Shown here one piece after another: positions 24,501 through 32,096 of a stretch of DNA of 64,000 bases. The DNA lies in contig NZ_AUFF01000006.1 in NCBI RefSeq assembly GCF_000426365.1, positions 62,001 to 126,000 of the forward strand, given 5' to 3'. The notes beneath the pieces were generated by a model. That model did not search any database. It worked only from the letters and a program-made list of their open reading frames with translations, and was not told the origin of the DNA. Source of the stretch: Arenimonas composti TR7-09 = DSM 18010. Lineage in GTDB: Bacteria > Pseudomonadota > Gammaproteobacteria > Xanthomonadales > Xanthomonadaceae. The number at the start of each line of letters is the position of its first letter. Position 1 is the stretch's first letter. Both the position numbers and the translations under genes were made by a program.

Positions 24501-27101
24501 GGCGCAGGGCGCGGCGGTGCCGGCGACCAGGGTGCAGCGGCCGACGATTTCCGGCGCGGCATCCTCGTCGTCGGCGTTCGCGACATCGCGCTCGATGCGC
24601 ACCTGCACCGGCACGACGCCACGCGATGTGCCATCGGCCGCGACCACCACCGCTTCCAGCACCGGATCCGCATCCTGCGACAGCCACCAGCCTTCGCTGC
24701 GCAGGCCGACATAGGCCGGGAACGCGGCGTAATCGACGACCGCGGTCGGCGCCGCGATCTCCGCCTCGCCCGCCATCGCGAGATAGGCGTTGAAGCGCAG
24801 GCGGGCGAAGGGCAGCGCCTGCGCCGGCGCCTCCTCGTCGCTGCCGCGCACCTCGATCCGCGCCGGGGCGCGCACCGCGAGCACGGCCCGGCCTTCGCCA
24901 TCCAGCCGCGCGGGCAGCGCCAGTCCGGCGAACAGCTCCGTTTCCGGCTCACCGGCGCCGCCGGCGAAGGTGAATTCGCGGTACTCCGGATGGCTCTGCG
25001 CGAAGGATTCCGCGCTCGCGAAGCCGGTCAGGCGCAGGCCGGCATGGGCGGCGCTGCCGCCGGAATAGAATCCGCCCTCGACGCCGAGCACGATTTCCTC
25101 GCCCGGCCGCACCCGCTGCGGTTCCGCGCTCAGCGCCGCCCACATCGACTGCGCCTGGAAGCGGGTCACGAGGAAGCAGGCGCCCTCGTTCATCGAATGC
25201 TCGGGACCGATGCACCACTGGCCGTCCGGCGTCGAGGCCGGCAGTTCGAGCTCGCCGGCGACGCCGCCGAAATCGTCGGTGCCGCTGTTCCAGCGCTGCA
25301 GCGGCGGGTTCCAGCCGGCGCGCAGGCTCAGCGTCAGCGGCGTCCCCGCCGCCGGCGCCCGCAGGTGATTGTCGACCCGGTTGCGCAGCCACAGCCGGAA
25401 CTTCACGGTTTCGCCGGGGCGATACAGCAGCCGGTCCGAGCTGCCGAAGGCGACCTGGTTCGCCGCCTGCGGCCGCCATCCGCTGCCCGGCAGCGGCACC
25501 CGGTTCTCGATCGCCGGTACGACCACCGTGCGGCGGCCGGCGCGTGCACGCACCAGCAGCATCGCGTCCGCCTCCCAGCCGCGCAGCTTCTCCGCCGGCG
25601 CGCGCAGGCGGGTGAGGCCGTCGGCGCCGCTGCGCCCCTGCGCCAGCACCTCATGGCCGCCCTGGTCGTCGACGCGCAGCAGCTCGATGCCGGCACCGGC
25701 GACCGCCTTCGCATCGGTCCATTCGCTGGTCCAGACCAGCAGTTCCTCGCCGCTGCGCCAGGTCAGCAGCTGGAAGGGCGCCACCGCGGTCGCGCGGGCG
25801 ACGTCGGAGCGTTCGCGCGGCCCACCGAAAGACAGACCGCCGCGCGACAGCCAGGCCAGCGGCGCCGGCACCCCGAGTTCGGCCCAGACATTGCGCTGCG
25901 CCGGCGGCGTCAGCCGGGCCCGGCGCAGTTCGATGCGCTCGCCGATCGCGAGTTCGATCCATTCATCGGCGTGCACCAGGTTGCGGCCCTCGACCCGCGA
26001 AGGTTTCACCACCGTTGCGTCGACGCTCAGCGGCGGCTCGACCCGATACGCCGGCTCCGGGTCGAGGATGCCGATCTCGACCGTCACCGCCGTCGCCAGC
26101 GCGGCCCCATCGACCGCGGTGAGCCCGGCGGGCAGCACGAACCGCAACGGCTCCTCGCGCGGATCCGACACGATCGCCAGCGTGCGCAGCGGCGCCAGGC
26201 CCTCGCGGTAGCAGACGTAACAGGGCGGCGTCGGCTCGTCGGCGATGCGCGCACCGGCCGGCAGCGCCTCGGCGATCGCCGCCACCGCGGCGTCGGAGAG
26301 GGCGCGGTTGAAGCGCAGCACGATCGGCCGTTCGGCGGCGCAGGCGGTCGGCGTGTCGTCCCACCAGGCGCCCTGGCAGCGCCAGTCGATGAAGGCGAAG
26401 GGCTCGTTGATCCGGCGGACCAGCAAGGCCGGCTGGCCAGTGCCGCGCAGCGGACCGGCGCTGGAACGCAGGCCGGGGCGCACCGACAGCCGCAATTCGC
26501 CCGGCGCGGTCGGCCAGGCGTCCGGGATCACCCGCAGGCGATGCGGTGACCAGCGCTGCTTCGCCGGCTCGAGGCGGAAGCGCAGCGGCCGGCCGTCGAA
26601 GTCGAGCTCGAGCACCGCCGCCACCGCCGCGGCATCGACGCCCTCGCCACCGTCGACCCAGAGCTGCGGCCGGCCGCCGTCCTCGGGCCATTCCAGGCCG
26701 GCCGACAGCCGCGGCAGCGCGTGGTCCGCCTCGGCATGACTGGGTGCGAAAGCCTCGCCGCTCTGCAGCCACAGGCCGGCGCCGATCTCGATCCGATACC
26801 GCGTCGCCGCCTTCAGCGGACTGCCGCCGGGGCTGTCGGGGGTGCAGCGCAGGCGGACGTCATCGGCCCACCACCAGCGGCAGTCCAGCGCCGGCGTGAT
26901 CCGGATCGGCACCTCGGCATCGCGGCCCGCCCAGGTGACCATCGGCGCGGCAAAGCGCAGTTCGATCGCCTCGTGTTCGAGTTCGATGGCGGCGAGGCCG
27001 GGGCCGGTGACCGCCTTGCCCTCTTCCTGCGCGGCCGCCGGTGCGGCGAGCAGGGCGAGGGCGAACAGCAGCGGCGACAGCGATCGGGTCGGAAGGCGCA
27101 T
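21513..27101 (-). CDS. Bacterial alpha-2-macroglobulin with thioester motif
   Basis: 1862 residues from the ATG at 27101, which begins a clean signal peptide (SLSPLLFALALLAAPAAAQ); a further upstream ATG (27134) would only add Arg-rich residues. Many Ig-like MG domains are followed by the A2M core (RWRVLVWAADVGDEIAFAETTF, LPVELRLGLPSRLFADD), the thioester CWEQ at residues 1380-1383, and a thioester-type helical domain. Such proteins trap proteases in the periplasm after cleavage of a bait region. There is no lipobox Cys after the signal, so it seems soluble, and no pbpC partner gene is adjacent. Residues ~1095-1165 are Pro/Ala/Ser-rich and contain a TonB-receptor-like DTIEVSGSRLKRSEIE. It converges with the M56 gene. 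Confidence 0.9.
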   Translation of the reverse strand: MRLPTRSLSPLLFALALLAAPAAAQEEGKAVTGPGLAAIELEHEAIELRFAAPMVTWAGRDAEVPIRITPALDCRWWWADDVRLRCTPDSPGGSPLKAATRYRIEIGAGLWLQSGEAFAPSHAEADHALPRLSAGLEWPEDGGRPQLWVDGGEGVDAAAVAAVLELDFDGRPLRFRLEPAKQRWSPHRLRVIPDAWPTAPGELRLSVRPGLRSSAGPLRGTGQPALLVRRINEPFAFIDWRCQGAWWDDTPTACAAERPIVLRFNRALSDAAVAAIAEALPAGARIADEPTPPCYVCYREGLAPLRTLAIVSDPREEPLRFVLPAGLTAVDGAALATAVTVEIGILDPEPAYRVEPPLSVDATVVKPSRVEGRNLVHADEWIELAIGERIELRRARLTPPAQRNVWAELGVPAPLAWLSRGGLSFGGPRERSDVARATAVAPFQLLTWRSGEELLVWTSEWTDAKAVAGAGIELLRVDDQGGHEVLAQGRSGADGLTRLRAPAEKLRGWEADAMLLVRARAGRRTVVVPAIENRVPLPGSGWRPQAANQVAFGSSDRLLYRPGETVKFRLWLRNRVDNHLRAPAAGTPLTLSLRAGWNPPLQRWNSGTDDFGGVAGELELPASTPDGQWCIGPEHSMNEGACFLVTRFQAQSMWAALSAEPQRVRPGEEIVLGVEGGFYSGGSAAHAGLRLTGFASAESFAQSHPEYREFTFAGGAGEPETELFAGLALPARLDGEGRAVLAVRAPARIEVRGSDEEAPAQALPFARLRFNAYLAMAGEAEIAAPTAVVDYAAFPAYVGLRSEGWWLSQDADPVLEAVVVAADGTSRGVVPVQVRIERDVANADDEDAAPEIVGRCTLVAGTAAPCAFRAPDAGLYRFIAEAGDAAPTTLMRWIGRSPPPDQDTPALQLRVERPAGLDGSPAQLRLSQPHGRATALMTLEYGGLRRAWIEQVDGDGLVAIALPREWAPAATLRVVLRPHTADVDAALAQPTLQASIDLDIPAPPARPPQLRLAEPTLAPGATQRVTVRNDAAVARQFVIAVVDDSLHQQAAALHPRLDPGHEGFLGSLRRWQIGELHELRGWSPRNLFFDPDAEQRSRGESERARDGFPPAPAVAAPAPPPPPSAGLDTIEVSGSRLKRSEIEPDQAGGEPLSGGSRDGAADPRVRHRFADAAYWNDGLLLGPGESREIALPLPDNLTRWRVLVWAADVGDEIAFAETTFTASLPVELRLGLPSRLFADDAGEATVNVRAVGAPALLRLHAEASGAGADARLDEQVRAAADAVVARVLGLQPDRAGEIALYARADADRGSDAIAGRVRVQSPWGPRSRVQAGWMQPTLSLPVPALPEGAREGELSVAVSLGGASWRALWLDGLRAYPHRCWEQQLSRAIGAALALQDEAGLRAWPDAAAELEAVLTQAPRFRDDNGWYHYFAENVGQGSGPGSLLLSVHTLRGYGRLRALGAEVPDTLVTPLRDLVSRGLVARQDNVLAPYRGYAGETLAVAVAALTATGGGVPQPVLDRLWRDWDELGWHARSELVRALAATGDSRATEGLGRLREAGVDHGLRRVLADPRSFGWAMGSPLRDQCAVTATLFELDRDPAHLRRRQAFLRGTADLYAGEARRSVDTQAALHCLLALQAADAAMPADTAPVVEVRAGDGAAQLAVTPTAPRAEWRAPAVAGPLQMRSAEDADATLSYVARLDWQQDLRSAQPEAVGMQLERRYAVLRDGRWTPLSAAAPEVRVGDWVRVSLQLQVPAVRHFVAITDVVPGGWISRDLALAGTAGDDLRRLAGGGSWWFDSRQTGADEVRLYAQWLPPGRHEVHYFVQATHAGRYFAAPAVAELMYGEASQASTAGAQVRIRQP

Positions 27102-27196
27102 TCGGCAGGTCCGTCGGCGGCAGGGTTGCCGCAACAGACTCCGGGCGCCGCCCGGGTGTCAAGCGCGGCGGCGTCGATGCCGCCGCGCCGCCGGGC

Positions 27197-30100
27197 TCAG
27201 GCCCCGTTCCAGCGCGCCAGCAACTCGGCCTCGTGCGCCTTCGCCTTCGCCAGGTGCGCTTCCTTGACGTGGCCATAGCCGCGGATGCCCTCGGGCACGC
27301 CGGCGATCTCGACCGCGAGCGCGACATTGCCGGCGTCGAGCTTCGGCAGCAGCACGTGCTCGACGGTCCGCGCGTAGTCGGCGATCAGCTGGCGCTCGGT
27401 GCGCCGTTCGCCGCTGCGGCCGAACGGATCGAGGGCGCCGCCGCGCAGGAACTTCAGCTTCGCCAGCAGCCGGAACGCGGTGAACATCCACGGCCCGTAT
27501 TCCTTCTTCAGCAGCCGGCCCTCGGCGTCCTTCTTCGCCAGCAGCGGCGGCGCGAGGTTGAAGTGCAGCGTGTAGTCGCCGTCGAACTGCTTCGCGAGGC
27601 GCTCGCGGAAGTCGCTCGAGGTGTACAGGCGGGCGACCTCGTACTCGTCCTTGTAGGCCATCAGCTTGAAGTAGTACCTGGCGACGGCTTCGGTCAGCGC
27701 GGTCGAGCCGGGGACCTTGCGCGCTTCCTCGGCGCGGACCTTGTCGACGAGGGCGAGGTAGCGGCCGGCGTAGGCGCGGTTCTGGTAGTCGGTGAGGAAG
27801 GCGGCGCGGCGGTCGATCTGCTGGTCGAGGGTTTCGGAGAGGGCGAGGTCGGAGAGGGGATTGATCGCGGCTGAAGCCGCTCCTACAGACGCTCCTGCAG
27901 AAGCCGAAGCTTCGGCGACGGCCTGCGGGTCGATCGCGGCGAGGCGGCCCCAGGCGAAGGCGGTCCGGTTCATCTCGACCGCGGCGCCGTTGAGCTCGAC
28001 CGCGCGCATCAGCGCGTCCAGCGACACCGGCACCAGGCCGCGCTGCCAGGCGACGCCGAGCATGAACAGGTTCGTCGCGATCGCGTCGCCCATCAGCGCG
28101 GTGGCGATCTCGGTCGCGGCGACCTGCAGCGGCTCGCGGCCGCCGAGCGCGGTGCGGATCGCATCGACGATGCCCTGCGCCGGGAACCGCATGTCCGGCA
28201 GGCGGGTGAACGGGCCCGGCATCGCCTGGTAGTCGTTGAGCACGACCTCGGTGCGGTCGGCGCGGATCTTCGACAGCGCCCAGTAATCGTTGACCACGAC
28301 CATGTCGCAGCCGAGCACCAGGTCGGCCTCGCCGGCGGCGATGCGCACGGCGTGGATGTCGGCCGGCGACTTCGCGATGCGCACATGCGTGGTCACCGCG
28401 CCGCCCTTCTGCGCCAGACCGGTCTGGTCGAGCACCGAGGCGCCCTTGTGCTCCAGATGCGCGGCCATGCCGAGCAGGGCACCGATGGTCACCACGCCGG
28501 TGCCGCCGACGCCGGTGATCAGGATGTTCCAGGGCTGGTCGAGGTCGCTGCGGACTTCCGGCTCCGGCAGGTTCGCCAGCCGCTCGGCGGCGCTGGCCTT
28601 CTTCTTCTTCCGCAGGCCGCCACCCTTGACGGTGACGAAGCTCGGGCAGAAGCCCTGCACGCAGCTGAAGTCCTTGTTGCAGTTGCTCTGGTCGATCTCG
28701 CGCTTGCGGCCGTATTCGGTTTCCAGCGGCAGCACGGAGACGCAGTTCGACTTCACGCCGCAGTCGCCGCAGCCTTCGCAGACCAGCGAGTTGATGACCA
28801 CGCGCTTGGCCGGGTCCGGCAGCTTGCCGCGCTTGCGGCGGCGGCGCTTCTCGGCGGCGCAGGTCTGGTCGTAGATGATGACGGTGGTACCGGGCACCTC
28901 GCGCAGGCGCTTCTGCTGCGCGTCCAGCTCGCTGCGGTCGAAGAACTCTACGCCGGCCGGGAAGATCGAGCGGTCGGACCACTTCGCGATGTCGTCCGAC
29001 AGCACGACGATCGTCTGCACGCCTTCGCTACGCACCTGCCAGGCGATGTCGGGCACGCTCAGGGTGCCGTCGACCGGCTGGCCGCCGGTCATCGCGACGG
29101 CGTCGTTGTAGAGGATCTTGTAGGTGATGTTGACCTTCGCGGCGATCGACTGCCGGATCGCCAGCGAACCGGAGTGGAAATAGGTGCCGTCGCCGAGGTT
29201 CTGGAAGACGTGCTTCTCCTCGGTGAACGGCGCCTGCCCGGCCCAGGTCACGCCTTCGCCGCCCATGTGGGTGAAGGTATCGGTGCTGCGGTCCATCCAC
29301 GTGACCATGTAGTGGCAGCCGATGCCACCGAGCGCGCGCGAGCCTTCCGGCACCACCGTCGAGGTGTTGTGCGGGCAGCCGCTGCAGTAGTGCGGCACGC
29401 GCGGGAAGTTCGCGCGCGGCAGCGCCAGCTCGCTTTCCTTGGCCTGCATCCAGGCCAGCACGTCGCGAATGCGGTCGGCGGCGCTGCCCTCGACCAGGCC
29501 CAGCTTCAGGATGCGGGCGCCGATCACCTGCGCGATCGTCGCCGGGGTCAGCTCGTTGGTGCTCGGCAGCACCCAGTTACCGGCCTCGTCGTACTTGCCG
29601 ATGATGCTGGGGCGCGCGCCGCCGCTCCCGGAAGACGCGGGCCAGTTGTACATGTACTCCTTCATCTGCCGCTCGATGAAGGAGCGCTTCTCCTCGACCA
29701 CGACGATGTCCTGCAGCCCGCGCGCGAACTCGCGGATGCCGACCGGCTCCAGCGGCCAGGTCATGCCGATCTTGAACACGCGGATGCCGACGTCCTCGGC
29801 GAAGCGGCGGTCGATGCCCAGGTATTCCAGCGCCTGCAGCACGTCGAGGTAGCTCTTGCCGGTGGTGACGATGCCGAAGCGCGCGCGCGGCGAATCGATC
29901 ACCACCTTGTCGATGTGGTTGACCCGCGCGAAGGCCTGCGCCGCCGCGACCGCGTAACGGTGCAGGCGCATTTCCTGGTTCAGCGGCGGATCCGGCCAGC
30001 GGATGCCGAGGCCGCCCTCGGGCAGCTCGAAATCGGTCGGCAGCAGGATGTCGAGCTGGTGCGGGTCGACGTTCACCGAGGCCGAGGACTCCACCGTCTC

Positions 30101-30745
30101 GGCGATCGTCTTGAAGCCGATCCAGCGCCCGGTCCAGCGGCTCATCGCCCAGCCGAGCAGGCCCATGTCGAGGATGTCCTGCACGCCGGCCGGATTCAGC
30201 ACCGGCATCATCGCGCTCTCGAACTCGCCCTCGCTGCCGTGCGGCAGGGTCGAGCTGCGGCAGGCGTGGTCGTCGGCGGCCAGCGCCAGCACGCCGCCCC
30301 AGGGCGAGGTGCCGGCGGCATTGCCGTGCTTGAACACGTCGCCGCAGCGGTCGACGCCGGGGCCCTTGCCGTACCACATCGCGAACACGCCGTCGTACTT
30401 CGCGCCGGGGAACAGGTTGGTCTGCTGGGTGCCCCAGACCATGGTCGCGCCGAGGTCCTCGTTCAGGCCCGGAGTGAACTCGATCGCGCTGGCCTTCAGG
30501 TGCTTGCGCGCGCGCCACAGCTCGAGGTCGAAGCCGCCCAGCGGTGAGCCGCGGTATCCCGAGATGAAGCCGGCGGTGTTCACCCCGGCGCGGCGGTCGC
30601 GCATCTGCTGCATCAGCGGCAGCCGCACCAGCGCCTGCACACCGGACAGGTAGATGCGCCCCTGCTCGCGGGTGTACTTCGATTCGAGGTCGTAGTCGCG
30701 ATCGAGCGGGCGCTCGGCGAGGCTGGCGGGCGAGGGCGGCGTCAT
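27197..30745 (-). CDS. Indolepyruvate:ferredoxin oxidoreductase, fused large form
   Basis: 1182 residues. It decarboxylates aryl- or branched-chain 2-oxoacids, moving electrons to a ferredoxin-like acceptor. The N-terminal half resembles the TPP-dependent subunit, with FISGYRGSPLGGFDLEL, HYCSGCPHNTST, and a TPP-site region MGGEGVTWAGQAPF. A central Cys-rich segment (LVCEGCGDCGVKSNC, CNKDFSCVQGFCPSF) suits iron-sulfur clusters. The gamma-subunit domain has NILITGVGGTGVVTIGALLG and DQTGLAQKGGAVTTHVRI, and a C-terminal DUF6537-like region follows. This single-chain form is typical of aerobic proteobacteria. A REP at 27864-27886 is translated in frame between the gamma and C-terminal domains. It is divergent from the EAL regulator. 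Confidence 0.95.
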   Translation of the reverse strand: MTPPSPASLAERPLDRDYDLESKYTREQGRIYLSGVQALVRLPLMQQMRDRRAGVNTAGFISGYRGSPLGGFDLELWRARKHLKASAIEFTPGLNEDLGATMVWGTQQTNLFPGAKYDGVFAMWYGKGPGVDRCGDVFKHGNAAGTSPWGGVLALAADDHACRSSTLPHGSEGEFESAMMPVLNPAGVQDILDMGLLGWAMSRWTGRWIGFKTIAETVESSASVNVDPHQLDILLPTDFELPEGGLGIRWPDPPLNQEMRLHRYAVAAAQAFARVNHIDKVVIDSPRARFGIVTTGKSYLDVLQALEYLGIDRRFAEDVGIRVFKIGMTWPLEPVGIREFARGLQDIVVVEEKRSFIERQMKEYMYNWPASSGSGGARPSIIGKYDEAGNWVLPSTNELTPATIAQVIGARILKLGLVEGSAADRIRDVLAWMQAKESELALPRANFPRVPHYCSGCPHNTSTVVPEGSRALGGIGCHYMVTWMDRSTDTFTHMGGEGVTWAGQAPFTEEKHVFQNLGDGTYFHSGSLAIRQSIAAKVNITYKILYNDAVAMTGGQPVDGTLSVPDIAWQVRSEGVQTIVVLSDDIAKWSDRSIFPAGVEFFDRSELDAQQKRLREVPGTTVIIYDQTCAAEKRRRRKRGKLPDPAKRVVINSLVCEGCGDCGVKSNCVSVLPLETEYGRKREIDQSNCNKDFSCVQGFCPSFVTVKGGGLRKKKKASAAERLANLPEPEVRSDLDQPWNILITGVGGTGVVTIGALLGMAAHLEHKGASVLDQTGLAQKGGAVTTHVRIAKSPADIHAVRIAAGEADLVLGCDMVVVNDYWALSKIRADRTEVVLNDYQAMPGPFTRLPDMRFPAQGIVDAIRTALGGREPLQVAATEIATALMGDAIATNLFMLGVAWQRGLVPVSLDALMRAVELNGAAVEMNRTAFAWGRLAAIDPQAVAEASASAGASVGAASAAINPLSDLALSETLDQQIDRRAAFLTDYQNRAYAGRYLALVDKVRAEEARKVPGSTALTEAVARYYFKLMAYKDEYEVARLYTSSDFRERLAKQFDGDYTLHFNLAPPLLAKKDAEGRLLKKEYGPWMFTAFRLLAKLKFLRGGALDPFGRSGERRTERQLIADYARTVEHVLLPKLDAGNVALAVEIAGVPEGIRGYGHVKEAHLAKAKAHEAELLARWNGA
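27864..27886. repeat. REP element inside a coding region
   Basis: Sequence ATCGCGGCTGAAGCCGCT followed by CCTAC, the second REP type of this window, complete and in the middle of the oxidoreductase gene. On the coding strand it is read as a VGAASAAI-like peptide, flanked by an Ala/Ser-rich run (EASASAGAS), and keeps the frame open. The insertion lies in a probable interdomain linker. Confidence 0.9.
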
Positions 30746-30798
30746 TGATGGCGGTCCGGCGGGCGAAGGGCGCGGATTATAGGCCCCCCGAAGATGGG

Positions 30799-30850
30799 GC
30801 AGGAGACAGGAGGGAGGACTGCCTCTTACCTCCTACCTCCTCCCTGCTGC
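30799..30850. repeat. Short imperfect inverted repeat (GGAGGTAGG dialect)
   Basis: Purine arm GCAGGAGACAGGAGGGAGGA (30799-30818) faces pyrimidine arm TCCTACCTCCTCCCTGCTGC (30831-30850), 16 of 20 positions complementary. It occupies the divergent gap between the oxidoreductase gene and the EAL regulator, where a terminator is not expected. Confidence 0.6.
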
Positions 30851-30889
30851 ATGCGGGTAAAGTCGTGACGTCTCCCGGAGAGAGCGTCC

Positions 30890-32086
30890 ATGAGCCTGGC
30901 GAAGCTGCGCGTTCTGCTGGTCGAGGATCACGGTTTCCAGCGCCGGCTGGGACTGCGCCTGCTCGCGGATCTCGGCATCGGCGACCTGCACGAGGCGGCC
31001 GACGGCTTCCAGGCGCTCGACCTGTTGCGCAATCTCGCGGAGCCGCCGGACGTCGTGCTCGTCGACCTCGACATGCCCGGCATGGACGGTGTCGAGTTCA
31101 TCGGCATCGTCGCGCAGGAGAAGCTCGCGCGCTCGATCGCGGTGGTGAGCGCGATGGAGCCGGCGCTGCTGCACACCGTGCAGGTGATGGCCAAGGCGTC
31201 CGGCCTGCGCGTGCTCGGCTGCGTCGAGAAGCCGCTGACGCCGGGCAAGCTCAGCGCCACCCTCGCGCTCTACGAATCCGAGTCGGCGCGCGCCGGCCCG
31301 ACGGTGGCGGTCGAGGTCAGCGCCGAACAGGCACGCGACGCCCTCGCCCGCGGCGAGATCGGCCCCTGGTTCCAGCCGCAGGCCGAGTTCGGCAACGGCA
31401 AGGTGATCGGCGTCGAGGCGCTCGCGCGCTGGCGCCTGGCCGACGGCCGCATGGTGCCGCCGGCGGTGTTCGTTCCACTGATCGAGGAGGCCGGCCTCGT
31501 CGACGAGCTGACCAGCCTGATGCTCGTGCAGTCCTGTGCCTGGCTCACCCGCTGGCAGGCGGCGGGAACGCCGCTGAAGCTGTCGGTGAACGTGTCGGCG
31601 AACAACCTCACCGGCCCGCAGGTCGCCGACCGCTACGAACTGGTGCTGCGCGAGCACGGGCTGGCGCCGGAACAGGTGATCCTGGAGATCACCGAGAGTT
31701 CGGTGATGAGCGACACCGCCCGCGGCCTGGGCATGCTGGCGCGGCTGCGCCTGAAGGGTTTCGGCCTGAGCATCGACGACTTCGGCACCGGCTATTCGTC
31801 GCTGGCGCAGCTGTCGCAGATCCCGTTCACCGAACTGAAGATCGACCGCGGCTTCGTCTCCGGGGCGCCGACGCAGCCGCGCAAGCGGGCGATGATCGAG
31901 ACCAGCCTCGACCTGGCGCGCAAGCTGGAGCTGAAGGTCGTCGCGGAGGGCGTCGAGACCGTCGACGAATGGCAGCTGCTCGCCTCGCTCGGCTGCGACT
32001 TCGCCCAGGGCTACCTGATCTCGCCGCCGGTGCCGGGCGAACAGCTGCCCGACGCGATCCAGCGCTGGCGGCAGACCCACCACTAG
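30890..32086 (+). CDS. REC-EAL response regulator, cyclic-di-GMP phosphodiesterase
   Basis: 398 residues. The receiver domain (~5-125) has VEDH acidic residues, phospho-Asp59 in VLVDLDMPGMDG and the Lys region CVEKPLTP. The EAL domain (~140-390) contains the catalytic GVEALARW, NVSANNL, EITES, IDDFGTGYSS (loop 6) and VVAEGVET, the residues expected in an active enzyme that opens cyclic di-GMP to pGpG. A CCCGGAGAGAG ribosome site precedes the ATG. The hybrid kinase gene follows after 10 bases, so the two form an operon like RocR/RocS1 or PvrR/PvrS of Pseudomonas. Confidence 0.95.
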   Translation: MSLAKLRVLLVEDHGFQRRLGLRLLADLGIGDLHEAADGFQALDLLRNLAEPPDVVLVDLDMPGMDGVEFIGIVAQEKLARSIAVVSAMEPALLHTVQVMAKASGLRVLGCVEKPLTPGKLSATLALYESESARAGPTVAVEVSAEQARDALARGEIGPWFQPQAEFGNGKVIGVEALARWRLADGRMVPPAVFVPLIEEAGLVDELTSLMLVQSCAWLTRWQAAGTPLKLSVNVSANNLTGPQVADRYELVLREHGLAPEQVILEITESSVMSDTARGLGMLARLRLKGFGLSIDDFGTGYSSLAQLSQIPFTELKIDRGFVSGAPTQPRKRAMIETSLDLARKLELKVVAEGVETVDEWQLLASLGCDFAQGYLISPPVPGEQLPDAIQRWRQTHH

Positions 32087-32096
32087 GCCGCGCCCC

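Noticed and set aside
21615-26549. Very long open frame (about 1644 codons) opposite the alpha-2-macroglobulin gene
   Set aside because: It is Arg/His/Gln/Gly-rich with no recognisable domain and covers the opposite strand of a clear gene; at 70 % GC such antisense frames stay open by chance.
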